Source of the DNA: JACSRF01 sp964504445
Lineage (GTDB): Bacteria > Chloroflexota > Anaerolineae > Promineifilales > Promineifilaceae
Direction: 5' to 3'
DNA: 64,000 bases
Assembly (NCBI GenBank): GCA_964504445.1
Contig: CAZDEO010000010.1
Span: forward strand, 24,546 to 88,545
Shown here: positions 16,270 through 25,226 of the stretch, piece after piece
Position numbering within the stretch: position 1 is the first letter of the stretch
Layout: each line of letters opens with the position of its first letter
The notes under the pieces: generated by a model
Seen by the model: the letters and a program-made list of their open reading frames with translations, nothing else
What the model was told of the DNA's origin: nothing
The model's database searches: none
Position numbers and translations under genes: made by a program

Positions 16270-17755
16270 CTGTCAATTCCTCATCCTCATCCGCACGGAA
16301 CATTAAAGACATGGTTTGGCTAAGCAGGGTTCGTGTACCAAACCTTAAAGCCTTGCGCCCCTCATCTGAGAGGTTTCCAATTTGGGAAAGCCGTTCGGCT
16401 TCTAGTTGGGCTTGTTGGGCAAGACGATCCTGTCCCGCTTCCAAGAAACGCGTTGTAAGGTGGCGCATACGGGTAGTGGCCATTTCTACATTTCCTGATT
16501 CGATATCCCCTAAGACTTTTTCATTCAAGCGATACATGTTTAACATACGCACTGCGTTTAATAAAGAATCTGGCGGGTCTTCCGGTGGAGGGGTTTTCAG
16601 GGCAACAATCTGTAAATCCTGCTTGAATTTCCGTTCTTGGGCTTTGTGCCCAGGAAGAATTGCGGCCAGGTTTACAGGAATGGTAATGCGGCTTTCAACC
16701 GGTTGTGGGTCTATGCTAAGTTCCAAAAGAAAGGAGAGGGGACGGCGCCCTTCAATATCCCCCAGTTTTATGTGGTCTTGTTCTTTGTCTACGGGTTGGG
16801 CATAGGGTGTCATCTTAAAACCGTAACGAACATAGATGCTGTCGGGAAAGTCTAGCTTGAAACGTACATCTTGAGCATAAATAGCGCCAAGCCCTTTGAT
16901 GCGCTGTTCGAGGTATTCAATTATCTGTATGGGCTGATCGATATAACCAGATTGGCCGCTAGAGGGAGCAACGAGACGATCGAGAAATTGGTCATTCCAT
17001 TCCAACCCAATACCAAAGGCGGTAAAGCCTATGCCTTGAACGGCCGTTTCCTTCGCCAACTGCACGCACAAATCCTCATCACCATAAGTATGTCCGTCCG
17101 TCAACAAAATCAAATGGTTAATATAACGTTCCAGCGGCATTTGCCGCATCTGCGCAACACCAGCCTGTAAGCCCTGATAAATTTCCGTGCCACCAGAAGC
17201 CACCATACTTTTTATACGCGAAATGATCCGCCGTGTTTCCTGCCCGGGCGTTGGGGGCACCAACACTTCGGCTCGGTCACTAAAGCCCACAACAGAGATC
17301 ACGTCATTAGCACCAAGCTTTTCCAAAACCATTTCCACCGCAACCTGCACCCGATTCAAGCGCGACCCACGCATTGAGGTACTGCGATCTAGCACCAGGC
17401 ACAGGTTCAAGGGCAAACGCGTATCTTCTTGCTGTTCAGGCGGGCGTACATCAACCTGCAAATAAACCACCTGGGGTGTATCCAGTAGCCCAATTTTTGT
17501 TCTACTTAAAACAGCATTTACTTGTAAAGCTGGACTGGTAAAAGCTTCCTGCAAAAGCGCATTATACAAAACGCGACGATCCGGATCACTTAATACTTCA
17601 AAAGCATAAGAAATTTGCTGAAAGCGCGAACTACCCAAGGCGTTTTTTGCTTCATACTGGGCTTGCAGATCCACAAATGCTTTCCGAATCGCCTCATCAG
17701 ATGCGTGATTATCAACGCCTAAAATTGCGTAGTAGTTTGGCTGTTCATTCTTCAT
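16262..17755 (-). CDS. J-like domain plus VWA domain protein
   Basis: Protein of 497 residues. Residues 8-67 resemble a DnaJ J-domain (YYAILGVDNHASDEAIRKAF, then ISYAFEVLSDPDRRVLYN), but the HPD tripeptide needed to stimulate DnaK is replaced by Glu-Ala-Lys at 35-37. A VWA domain follows with an intact MIDAS motif Asp123-x-Ser125-x-Ser127 (DRSTS), a later metal-coordinating Thr in SGGTEIYQG and an Asp in LLTDGHTYG. The rest is a beta-rich region and a helical tail. It probably acts as a metal-dependent protein-binding scaffold. It overlaps the FHA gene by 8 bp and follows the phosphatase gene by 30 bp. Confidence 0.9.
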   Translation of the reverse strand: MKNEQPNYYAILGVDNHASDEAIRKAFVDLQAQYEAKNALGSSRFQQISYAFEVLSDPDRRVLYNALLQEAFTSPALQVNAVLSRTKIGLLDTPQVVYLQVDVRPPEQQEDTRLPLNLCLVLDRSTSMRGSRLNRVQVAVEMVLEKLGANDVISVVGFSDRAEVLVPPTPGQETRRIISRIKSMVASGGTEIYQGLQAGVAQMRQMPLERYINHLILLTDGHTYGDEDLCVQLAKETAVQGIGFTAFGIGLEWNDQFLDRLVAPSSGQSGYIDQPIQIIEYLEQRIKGLGAIYAQDVRFKLDFPDSIYVRYGFKMTPYAQPVDKEQDHIKLGDIEGRRPLSFLLELSIDPQPVESRITIPVNLAAILPGHKAQERKFKQDLQIVALKTPPPEDPPDSLLNAVRMLNMYRLNEKVLGDIESGNVEMATTRMRHLTTRFLEAGQDRLAQQAQLEAERLSQIGNLSDEGRKALRFGTRTLLSQTMSLMFRADEDEELTDD

Positions 17756-17785
17756 AAAAAATGCTGATACGTTTTTGCCAGTTAC

Positions 17786-18868
17786 CTAAAGCTGAAAATC
17801 AACCACAATGGCGGTGATATTGTCATATCCCCCAGCCTCCATTGCTGCATCCAGCAACTCGCCGGCAAGGGCATCTACAGGCTTATCTTGCTTCAAAATC
17901 ATACCAATTTCATATTCAGGCACCAACCCGCTCAACCCGTCCGTACACAAAAGGATCTTCCCCTTTTTGGGCAGCCGCCTGGTGTAAGTATCTACTACAA
18001 GCTCTTCTCCTTGCCCCACAGCCCGCAGCAAAACATGACGATATTGATAATAGGTTGCTTCTTCGGCGGTAAGTTGCCCCACGTCCTGCAAACGTTGCAC
18101 GAGAGAATGATCTGTCGTAACTTTTTCCAGCTTTTCATTGTGCCACAAGTAAAGGCGGGTATCCCCCACATGGGCAATATACAAACGGCTACCCAACACC
18201 AACGCAATTGTCAGGGTTGTGCCACTGTCCGATTCTTCTGTGGGATCATACAAAGCCAGGTGCGCCGCTTCTACCGCCTTTTCCATGACTTCTTGAATAG
18301 GTGCGGCATTGGGACCATCTTCTACCTGCAATAGCGGCATATAAACTCGGTCAATGATATGTTTCGCGGCAACCCGCGAGGCGGTTTTGCTGGCAAGGTG
18401 TCCATTTTTGTGCCCTCCCATCCCGTCGGCCACAATGTAGAGGCCAAAAGGCAGTAATGGAAAATGCCCTCCTGTTTCGGATGAAAAGATCAGGCAAGCA
18501 TCTTCGTTGCGATCGCGCACAGCACCTACAGAGCAGCGTTTGGCAACAATCATGATTTGCTCTCCCCCTTCACTGACTTTTGAGCGCGCCAGATTAAGTA
18601 GGGGATTGTCAACTTCGGGCGGGGGTTCAAGCGCAGCCGTTTCCAAGGAAATGGTATCTAGTGGCTCCAATTCGTCTGTATTGACCTTGCTCATGTAACC
18701 CTCCGCCTCAGTTTCGCTGAGATCGTTATCGTTTGCTTCAGGTTGCGTTTCATCAGCTTCGGTCACAGCCATGGGTTCTTCCGCTGTCTTTGGTTTAGTA
18801 GCAAAGGGTGTCGCCAACTCCTCTTGCATTTCGTTCTTTTTCTTAAGTTCTTCTGCCGATTTATTCAT
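17786..18868 (-). CDS. PP2C-type Ser/Thr protein phosphatase
   Basis: Metal-dependent phosphatase of 360 residues that should reverse phosphorylation by the adjacent kinase. After an acidic, low-complexity N-terminus (about 1-90), the catalytic domain shows VGAVRDRNEDACL, IVADGMGGHKNGHLAS (metal-binding Asp and Gly), SGTTLTIALVLG, HVGDTRLYL, LCTDGLSGLV and the final YDNITAIVVDF. All PP2C metal aspartates are present. TTG (18880) and ATG (18874) starts are also possible; ATG at 18868 is chosen because purine-rich GGAAATGG lies just before it. It follows the kinase gene after a 190-bp spacer. Confidence 0.95.
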   Translation of the reverse strand: MNKSAEELKKKNEMQEELATPFATKPKTAEEPMAVTEADETQPEANDNDLSETEAEGYMSKVNTDELEPLDTISLETAALEPPPEVDNPLLNLARSKVSEGGEQIMIVAKRCSVGAVRDRNEDACLIFSSETGGHFPLLPFGLYIVADGMGGHKNGHLASKTASRVAAKHIIDRVYMPLLQVEDGPNAAPIQEVMEKAVEAAHLALYDPTEESDSGTTLTIALVLGSRLYIAHVGDTRLYLWHNEKLEKVTTDHSLVQRLQDVGQLTAEEATYYQYRHVLLRAVGQGEELVVDTYTRRLPKKGKILLCTDGLSGLVPEYEIGMILKQDKPVDALAGELLDAAMEAGGYDNITAIVVDFQL

Positions 18869-18982
18869 AACCATTTCCAATCGTAGCCGTTCAGACTTTC
18901 GAAGTTTATTCCCCTGGCAATCGCATCATTTGACGATCAAAACTTTAAACATCTCCAGAGGGACTGAACGCTTACTCTAATC

Positions 18983-19012
18983 TATTTAGCAGTTAGATCA
19001 TCGATAAATCAA
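18983..19012 (-). promoter_or_regulatory. Possible promoter for the PP2C-to-rel genes
   Basis: On the minus strand TTGATT and TAAATA are separated by 18 bp, about 115 nt before the phosphatase start. The AT-rich spacer and the 190-bp break in an otherwise tight cluster fit an internal promoter. Evidence is motif-based only. Confidence 0.35.
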
Positions 19013-19059
19013 GCTATTTTCAAACCTGTTGTGCACAAGGTTACAAGCTGCGCGTTTTC

Positions 19060-21039
19060 TTAAACAGGGAAAGCATAAAGTTGATGATCTGTCGATCCAA
19101 TGTACATCATATCGTCAATAATAATGGGGGAGGAAATTACAGCCCCTCCTGTTTCAAATTGCCAGCGCAGTTCACCACGTTTTGCGCCCACGCAGTAGAT
19201 TTTTCCGTCAGTAGAGCCAAAATAAACAGCATCGTTTAGGACGGCAGGAGATGAGGTCACCTGGCCTTTTGTATCAAAGGTCCATACCTGACGACCACTG
19301 TCCAGATCTATGGCGTAGAGGGTTCCGTCAGATGAGCCAATATAGACGGTGTAGTCATGAATACAGGGTGAGGAGATGATAGGTCGTCGCGCGCGGAAAC
19401 GCCAAATAGCCCATCCCGTTCCTGCGTCTAATGCATAGACGGTGCTGTCTACCGAACCTACCACTAACAAATCTTCAAAGACTGTCGGGGAAGAGGTTAC
19501 GGCGCGCTTAGCTTGAAACTGCCACTTTGTCTTGCCTGTGGCCAGTTCAAGACAATAAACATACCCACCTTCTGTGCCCAAAAAGACGCGTTCTTCGTCT
19601 ACAAAAGGTGTAGAGCGTACGGCGCTGAAAGCGTTTTGCTTCCAGATCTCCTTGTTGGTGTTGACGTTTACGGCATATACGTTGCCATCGTCTGAACCAA
19701 AAAAAGCATGGTCGAAACGCACGACGGGGGAGGAGTATACGGGGCCGTTGGTGGCGTATCGCCAGTTCATTTTCCCATTTTGCACGTTTAGAGAATACAG
19801 GTGACTATCTGCAGATCCCACGAAGACAGCATCGTCATAGACGAAGGGGGAAGAACCCAGCCCGTCTGCGGTGGGGTATTTCCAGAGGAATTCACCGCTG
19901 TTGGCCGCCAGTGCGTAAAGGTTATTATCGTAGGCGCTTATGAAGACCATGCCGTGGGCAACGGCCGCTTTGGAACGAATCTCGTCTTCGCATTTGAAGG
20001 ACCAGGTGGGTTTTACGGTGCTAATGGCTCGGGTCTTGGCGGCTGCTGTGGAAACGGCCGTTGTCTCTACCCCACCAGAATTACTTCTTGGCGGGCTTGC
20101 TGCCGCCAGCATATCAGCCATTTCTTGCGAAGAAAGAAGCGCCGCCTGGGCATCTGCCTTAGCCAGCGATTCTAAAGCCGCCTTCAAAGCCATAGCATTG
20201 GAGTAACGTTCTTTGGGATCGTAAGCCAGGCAGCGCATGATAATGGCTTCAAATTCAGGCGAAATGTTTGGGTTTGCGGTGCGGATTGGCCGTTCCGCAA
20301 AAGTAAATGGCGGTTCCAGACGGGGATCTTTGCGCGTTAAAAGGTGATGCATTGTTGCGCCCCAAGCATAAACGTCACCGGCAGGAGATGCCTCCCCGCG
20401 GTATTGTTCTGGTGGTGAGTATCCCTCCGTACCAATCATCGTCCCTTTATTCCCCGCCTCGAAAAGCTTGGCAATCCCAAAATCAATCAGCCGGATATTT
20501 TGAAATTGATCCAGCATTGCATTTGACGGTTTCATGTCTCGAAAGACAATTGGTTGTGGTTTTTGGCTATGTAAATAGGCCAGAGCATCGCTCAATTGCA
20601 ATGCCCAACTCAATGCAGTTTCCTGGTCCAAAACTTGCTGGGTTTCTTCCAACCAGTTTTGCAAATCTTTGCCGCGAATTAATTCCAAAACCAAATAGCT
20701 GCGGTTTCCCTCGGTAAAGTAGTCGGAAACATCAGGAATTGCTGGGTGGTTAAGCATAGCCAGCATACTGGCTTCCCGCTCGAAGGATTTAATCGTCAGT
20801 TTGCGAATTTGGGGGTCTGAGGCAGAAATGAGCATTTCTTTGATGGCACAAAGCTTAGTCGCCTGTGGGAATCGCATATCCCGTGCCTGATAAACAGAAC
20901 TAAATCCTCCAGCGCCCAATGGACCAACAATTCGATAGCGATCTTGGAGCATATCGCCGGGCTGTAAACCGGAGCGGCTTCGCAATCGTGTCTGGCGATC
21001 TCTCTTACGCTTTAGTTGTCTGGTTGTTAACTGCCCCAT
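19060..21039 (-). CDS. Ser/Thr protein kinase with C-terminal PQQ-type beta-propeller
   Basis: Hanks-type kinase of 659 residues. The kinase domain (about 35-300) has the glycine loop GAGGFSSVY (42-50), Lys67 in CAIKE, Glu89, the catalytic loop FRDMKPSN (Arg167, Asp168) and DFG at 186-188. The usual His of HRD is Phe166, a variation met in bacterial kinases. A linker leads to seven or more blades of about 40 residues with repeated SSP, GTxxGxxYAL and WxF motifs, a PQQ/pyrrolo-quinoline-like propeller that probably senses a ligand or partner. There is no membrane span, so it should be cytoplasmic. It heads the signalling cluster. Confidence 0.95.
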   Translation of the reverse strand: MGQLTTRQLKRKRDRQTRLRSRSGLQPGDMLQDRYRIVGPLGAGGFSSVYQARDMRFPQATKLCAIKEMLISASDPQIRKLTIKSFEREASMLAMLNHPAIPDVSDYFTEGNRSYLVLELIRGKDLQNWLEETQQVLDQETALSWALQLSDALAYLHSQKPQPIVFRDMKPSNAMLDQFQNIRLIDFGIAKLFEAGNKGTMIGTEGYSPPEQYRGEASPAGDVYAWGATMHHLLTRKDPRLEPPFTFAERPIRTANPNISPEFEAIIMRCLAYDPKERYSNAMALKAALESLAKADAQAALLSSQEMADMLAAASPPRSNSGGVETTAVSTAAAKTRAISTVKPTWSFKCEDEIRSKAAVAHGMVFISAYDNNLYALAANSGEFLWKYPTADGLGSSPFVYDDAVFVGSADSHLYSLNVQNGKMNWRYATNGPVYSSPVVRFDHAFFGSDDGNVYAVNVNTNKEIWKQNAFSAVRSTPFVDEERVFLGTEGGYVYCLELATGKTKWQFQAKRAVTSSPTVFEDLLVVGSVDSTVYALDAGTGWAIWRFRARRPIISSPCIHDYTVYIGSSDGTLYAIDLDSGRQVWTFDTKGQVTSSPAVLNDAVYFGSTDGKIYCVGAKRGELRWQFETGGAVISSPIIIDDMMYIGSTDHQLYAFPV

Positions 21040-21096
21040 AAAGATTTTGTCCTGTCTATCAATTCACCCAATTATAAGTTCACCCAGGGATAATAA

Positions 21097-21852
21097 TCAA
21101 GCATTAGACCAGTGCCGCCAAATACGCTCACCACCAACGGCCGTAATTTGGGCGTGAATTTGCGCTTCCAGGTCAGTACGGTTGTTAAAAAAAGATCCCA
21201 CCTGGGATGTAAAGGTGCTGATGGCCATAATGCGGGCCTGCACGCCAGCCTCACTAACCGGTATCACTTCCGCCCGCCAGCCAGCCTTATCTGCGGGCAC
21301 CACTAACGCCAAGGCCCCAGGCAAACGGACGTAAGGATAATCTTCGTAATAAAACAAGTCCGCGCCAAAGCATTCTTCTGCCGCCCGCCGCACTAGTTGG
21401 TGATCAACGTGATTGCCCACAGCCAAGGGCGCAAAAATGCGTTTTCCAGAGGGCAATGTGCGCATTTCGGCAACCAGATGCTCCATGACGGCCGTTTCCG
21501 CTCTATGCACCACCCCAAACAAATCAGCATTTGTGGTATACAAAAAATCCCCCGTTTGCCCATGTTGGCGATAAATACAGTCCAAAAAAGACCAGTGTAC
21601 ATAATCCGCCCCCAGCACCGCACAAGCTGCCACATCCTCCTGCCGCCGGCGCGCCACAACCCCCGTCGCCAGCTCCCAACGTTGGTGCAGCGCCTGCGCC
21701 AAATCAGAAAACGACTCATCCGGAGGATCGCCAGACATGATCGTTACAACCAATACCCGACCACCCGCCGTCACTAAATCATAAATCTGCCCCCCACAAG
21801 ACAAAGCCACATCATCAAGATGGGGAGAAAGATAAATTGCATCATACAGCAT
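21097..21852 (-). CDS. LmbE/PIG-L family deacetylase
   Basis: Zinc-dependent N-deacetylase-like protein of 251 residues. The metal motif is present as SPHLDDVALSCGG near residue 10 (His and Asp-Asp), with the third ligand His in GNHVDHQLVRRAAE near 140. The family removes acetyl groups from GlcNAc-type sugars in mycothiol, bacillithiol, GPI or antibiotic pathways. The substrate here is not known. Three consecutive starts (GTG, ATG, ATG) occur; the last is best placed relative to GAAGG. It is upstream of and co-directional with the kinase cluster but separated by a 57-bp spacer. Confidence 0.9.
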   Translation of the reverse strand: MLYDAIYLSPHLDDVALSCGGQIYDLVTAGGRVLVVTIMSGDPPDESFSDLAQALHQRWELATGVVARRRQEDVAACAVLGADYVHWSFLDCIYRQHGQTGDFLYTTNADLFGVVHRAETAVMEHLVAEMRTLPSGKRIFAPLAVGNHVDHQLVRRAAEECFGADLFYYEDYPYVRLPGALALVVPADKAGWRAEVIPVSEAGVQARIMAISTFTSQVGSFFNNRTDLEAQIHAQITAVGGERIWRHWSNA

Positions 21853-21904
21853 CATCACACCTTCACTTATCTAAATACCGTTGCCATCCTCAACGAACAC
21901 GCAA

Positions 21905-21934
21905 TTCGCAAACTTGGAACCAGCCTACTATAAT
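21905..21934 (+). promoter_or_regulatory. Promoter of moaC, predicted leaderless
   Basis: TATAAT at 21929-21934 ends 9 nt before the preferred moaC ATG, with a weak TTCGCA 18 bp upstream. Transcription should begin at or next to the ATG, and no ribosome-binding sequence is present, consistent with a leaderless mRNA. Confidence 0.45.
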
Positions 21935-21943
21935 AACATAGAC

Positions 21944-22426
21944 ATGAGAAAAGAGTTGACCCACCTAGACGAAACTGGGCAAGCAAAAATGGTTAATGTG
22001 GGCCCAAAACCACCAACCGAGCGTCTTGCCACAGCCCGTGGCCGCGTAACCATGCAGCCCGAGACGTTAACGCTAATTCTTGCCGGCAATATGAAAAAAG
22101 GAGACGTCTTTGGTATCGCCCAATTAGCCGGCCTCATGGCGGCCAAGCGCACCAGCGAGTTAATTCCTCTTTGCCATCCTCTAATGGTGCAGCACATCGA
22201 AGTAACATGCACCCCCAATACCGTCGAAAACTGTATTGACATCGAAGCATCCGTGCGCACAAACGGGAAAACAGGGGTAGAAATGGAAGCATTAACGGCC
22301 GTTTCCATCGCCGCCCTCACCATCTACGACATGGCCAAAGCCATTGATCGCAGCATGCGTATCACCGACATACACCTCTTCGCTAAATCCGGTGGACAAC
22401 ATGGAGACTACCAAGCCCCAAAATAG
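21944..22426 (+). CDS. moaC: Cyclic pyranopterin monophosphate synthase MoaC
   Basis: Second enzyme of molybdenum cofactor synthesis, converting the MoaA product to cyclic pyranopterin monophosphate. The 160 residues are full length and collinear with the family: ELTHLDETGQAKMVNVG, KGDVFGIAQLAGLMAAKRTSELIPLCHPL (active-site His/Lys region), GVEMEALTAVSIAALTIYDMAKA and FAKSGGQHGDY. An upstream ATG at 21881 would add 21 unrelated residues; the start at 21944 fits the family and the predicted promoter. The moaD-moaE fusion gene follows after one base. moaA is not in the window. Confidence 0.95.
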   Translation: MRKELTHLDETGQAKMVNVGPKPPTERLATARGRVTMQPETLTLILAGNMKKGDVFGIAQLAGLMAAKRTSELIPLCHPLMVQHIEVTCTPNTVENCIDIEASVRTNGKTGVEMEALTAVSIAALTIYDMAKAIDRSMRITDIHLFAKSGGQHGDYQAPK

Positions 22427-22427
22427 C

Positions 22428-23138
22428 ATGACCTTAACCATACGCCTCTTCGCCACCCTCAAAGAGTTGGCCCAAAACAGCCACATCCAGCTAGACACCA
22501 CTTTCCCCACCACCGTGGCTCAATTACGAGACGCCATCTCCGCCAGCCACCCCCAACTCGCCCCCGCCCTGCCCACCGCCCTCGTCGCCGTCAACAAAGC
22601 CTTTGCCGCCGAAGAAACCCCCATCCATCCTGGCGACGAAATCGCCATCTTCCCCCCCGTCAGCGGCGGCGACACCCCCTATCCTACCTACTTCGCCATC
22701 AGCGCCGATCCCCCCGATCTCAATGCCATCCACCACCACCTGCTTCAGCCCAATATAGGCGCCATCGTCAGCTTTACCGGATCCGTGCGCGGCCAAACCC
22801 AGCGCGATGGCCTCCCTCCCACAACCCACTATCTGGAATACGAAGCCTACAGCGAAATGGCTGAAGCCAAAATGTCCCAGATTGCCCGCGAAATCTGGGA
22901 ACGCTGGCCCCAGGTTAAAGGCATCGCCATCGTCCAACGCATTGGTCGGCTGAACGTTGGCGACATCACCACCTTTGTGGCCTGCGCCGCCGGGCACCGA
23001 GATCAAGGCGTCTTCGATGCGGCCCGCTACGGCATCGACCGCCTCAAAGAGATCGTTCCTGTCTGGAAAAAAGAGGTTGGGCCAGATAAAAGCATCTGGT
23101 TAGAAGGTCACTACCATCCCACAGAAAACGACAACTAA
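22428..23138 (+). CDS. MoaD-MoaE fusion, molybdopterin synthase (MoaX-like)
   Basis: Both subunits of molybdopterin synthase in one chain of 236 residues. Residues 1-81 are a MoaD ubiquitin-like domain ending in the characteristic FPPVSGG (Gly80-Gly81). Residues about 86-236 are MoaE, with GAIVSFTGSVRG, YLEYEAYSEMAEAKM, RIGRLNVGD and VPVWKKEVGPDKSIWLEGHY including the catalytic Lys. MoaD normally needs a free C-terminal Gly-Gly for thiocarboxylation. In the related mycobacterial MoaX fusion the chain is cleaved after that Gly-Gly; the same is inferred here. It is one base after moaC, in the same operon. Confidence 0.93.
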   Translation: MTLTIRLFATLKELAQNSHIQLDTTFPTTVAQLRDAISASHPQLAPALPTALVAVNKAFAAEETPIHPGDEIAIFPPVSGGDTPYPTYFAISADPPDLNAIHHHLLQPNIGAIVSFTGSVRGQTQRDGLPPTTHYLEYEAYSEMAEAKMSQIAREIWERWPQVKGIAIVQRIGRLNVGDITTFVACAAGHRDQGVFDAARYGIDRLKEIVPVWKKEVGPDKSIWLEGHYHPTENDN

Positions 23139-23258
23139 ACTGACGCGAAACCCAGGCGCCAACACCGCCCTAACTGCGCCAAAAACGCAACTTGTTCCCT
23201 TTCCCTGGTGTTTACGCAATAGGTTTAGCAAGCAAACATTAAAACTGGGAGAAGATAC

Positions 23259-24509
23259 ATGTCAAATGCCAGCCAACAACTCCACCGCGTGGTCATCACC
23301 GGTTTTGGGCTTATCACCCCGCTAGGCAACAACGTAAACGACACCTGGCAAGCCATTCTAGCCGGGAAATCGGGTATTGGCCCCTACACACTCATGGACA
23401 GGCGCGAACATGCCACCCCCTGCCTCTTTGAGGTAAAAAACTTTAACCCAGAAGCATTCATGGACAAGCGCGAAGCCCGGCGCAGAGATCGCTACCAGCA
23501 ATTGGCCATAGCCGCTGCCCAAGAAGCCGTGAAACAAGCCAATTTGACAATCAACGACGATAATCGAGAACGGGTTGGCATTTACATTGGCACCGGCGTT
23601 GGGGGCATTCGCACATTGGTAGAACAAGATCACGTCGCTAATGATAAAGGATTGCGCCGTGTCAGCCCCTTTGCCATCACCATGATTATGCCCAACGGCG
23701 CAGCCGGGATGCTGGCAATTGAGTACGGTATTCAAGGCCCTTCTACGACAATTACTACCGCCTGTGCCGCGGGTTGTGATGCCGTCGGTCACGCCTTCCG
23801 TGCCGTGCGCCGGGGAGAAATAGTCGCCGCACTGACCGGTGGATCTGAATCCATTCTGGCGAATGTTGCGGTAGCTGGCTTTGAGCGTGCACAGGCCACC
23901 ACCTCGCGGGAAGAAGGAACGCCACGCCCCTTTGACAAAGAACGCGATGGGTTAGCTGTGGGTGAAGGCGCAGGAATGCTGGTTTTAGAATCTCTGGAAC
24001 ACGCCCAAGCACGAGGAGCAGCTATTTGGGGAGAAGTTGTGGGATATGGCCAGACAACCGATGCATACCACATTACTGCCCCTGCCGAAGGAGGTTTGGG
24101 AGCCTCACGCGCTATGGAGCGAGCGCTGGCTGATGCGGGGCTGCAACCAACAGACGTGGACTATATCAGTGCCCATGGGACTGGCACGGTTTTGAACGAC
24201 GCCACAGAAACGGCTGCCATCAAACGCGCCCTTGGCGATCATGCCTACAAGGTAGCCATCAGTTCCACCAAATCTATGACTGGGCACATTATGGGCGCCA
24301 CCGGCGCCATTGAAAGCGTGTTCTGCGCTTTAGCCATGCGTGACCACGTATTGCCCCCTACTATCAATTACAAAACTCCAGACCCGGAATGCGATCTAGA
24401 TTATGTGCCGAACATAGCCCGATCCGCTAAAATTGACCTTTGCTTGAATCATGCTTTTGGCTTTGGTGGCCATAATGCCGTGTTAGCCATCCGGCGATTC
24501 TCGGGATAG
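23259..24509 (+). CDS. fabF: Beta-ketoacyl-ACP synthase II
   Basis: Condensing enzyme that extends acyl-ACP with malonyl-ACP in fatty acid synthesis. The 416 residues have the KAS II pattern: nucleophile Cys169 in TTACAAGCDA, catalytic histidines in SAHGTGT and SMTGHIMGATGA, the Lys in SSTKS and the closing NHAFGFGGHNA. GGGAGAAG 6 nt upstream supports the ATG. The gene is followed 5 bp later by rnc, an arrangement close to the fab-acpP-rnc order in many bacteria; acpP is not visible between them. Subtype FabF rather than FabB is judged by motif context. Confidence 0.94.
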   Translation: MSNASQQLHRVVITGFGLITPLGNNVNDTWQAILAGKSGIGPYTLMDRREHATPCLFEVKNFNPEAFMDKREARRRDRYQQLAIAAAQEAVKQANLTINDDNRERVGIYIGTGVGGIRTLVEQDHVANDKGLRRVSPFAITMIMPNGAAGMLAIEYGIQGPSTTITTACAAGCDAVGHAFRAVRRGEIVAALTGGSESILANVAVAGFERAQATTSREEGTPRPFDKERDGLAVGEGAGMLVLESLEHAQARGAAIWGEVVGYGQTTDAYHITAPAEGGLGASRAMERALADAGLQPTDVDYISAHGTGTVLNDATETAAIKRALGDHAYKVAISSTKSMTGHIMGATGAIESVFCALAMRDHVLPPTINYKTPDPECDLDYVPNIARSAKIDLCLNHAFGFGGHNAVLAIRRFSG

Positions 24510-24514
24510 AGACT

Positions 24515-25222
24515 ATGGTTGATTATGCAGTATTAGAGCGAAACCTGGGCGTGCAGTTTAGCAACTATTCATTGCTAACCCGTGCGCTGACGCATCGTTC
24601 TTACTTAAACGAAAACCCCGGCACAGTTTTAGAAGATAATGAGCGCCTGGAATTTTTAGGAGATGCCGTGCTTGATTTTGTTGTGGGCGCTTATTTGTAC
24701 CATCATTTCCCCGAAATGGATGAGGGAGAACTAACGAGTCTGCGGGCCGCACTGGTGCGGGCTGAAACATTGGCTTCTTTTGCGCGAGATTTGGAAGTTG
24801 GTCGTTTTTTAAAGTTGGGCTATGGGGAAGACGAGAGTGGCGGGCGGGAACGTGTGCCTATCTTATGTGCAACCTTTGAAGCGGTGGTTGGCGCTATTTA
24901 TCTGGATAAGGGGTTAGCTATAGCCCAACCTCTTATAGAAACCCTGATTAGTGCCGCTATCCCCGGCATTCTAGCTTCGGCAGCACATAAGGATGCAAAA
25001 AGCGAGTTCCAGGTGTGGGCCCAGGCGCAGTATAATATTACGCCCCATTACCTGGTAGTGCGTACGGACGGGCCAGACCACGCCAAGTTGTTTACCATTC
25101 AGGTGCAAGTGGGAGATGTGGTTTGGGGGAAAGGGGAGGGTCGTAGCAAGCAGGCCGCGGCTCAAGCTGCGGCACAGGCGGCGCTGCTTAAAGTAGAAGC
25201 TCTGGAAGCAATGGACGCGTGA
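24515..25222 (+). CDS. rnc: Ribonuclease III
   Basis: Cleaves double-stranded RNA, notably rRNA precursors. The 235 residues hold the RNase III domain with signature NERLEFLGDAVLDFVVGAYL (about 42-61), the second acidic site in CATFEAVVGAIYLD, and a C-terminal dsRNA-binding domain from about 160 (DAKSEFQVWAQAQYNITPHY, then GEGRSKQAAAQAAAQAAL). Length and order match the family. It lies 5 bp after fabF and 4 bp before an RmlD-like gene, implying one transcript. Confidence 0.96.
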   Translation: MVDYAVLERNLGVQFSNYSLLTRALTHRSYLNENPGTVLEDNERLEFLGDAVLDFVVGAYLYHHFPEMDEGELTSLRAALVRAETLASFARDLEVGRFLKLGYGEDESGGRERVPILCATFEAVVGAIYLDKGLAIAQPLIETLISAAIPGILASAAHKDAKSEFQVWAQAQYNITPHYLVVRTDGPDHAKLFTIQVQVGDVVWGKGEGRSKQAAAQAAAQAALLKVEALEAMDA

Positions 25223-25226
25223 GGGT

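Noticed and set aside
22524..23006. 160-residue Gly-rich frame antisense to the moaD-moaE fusion
   Set aside because: Long open frames opposite GC-rich genes are common; composition is low-complexity and there is no start signal or family pattern.
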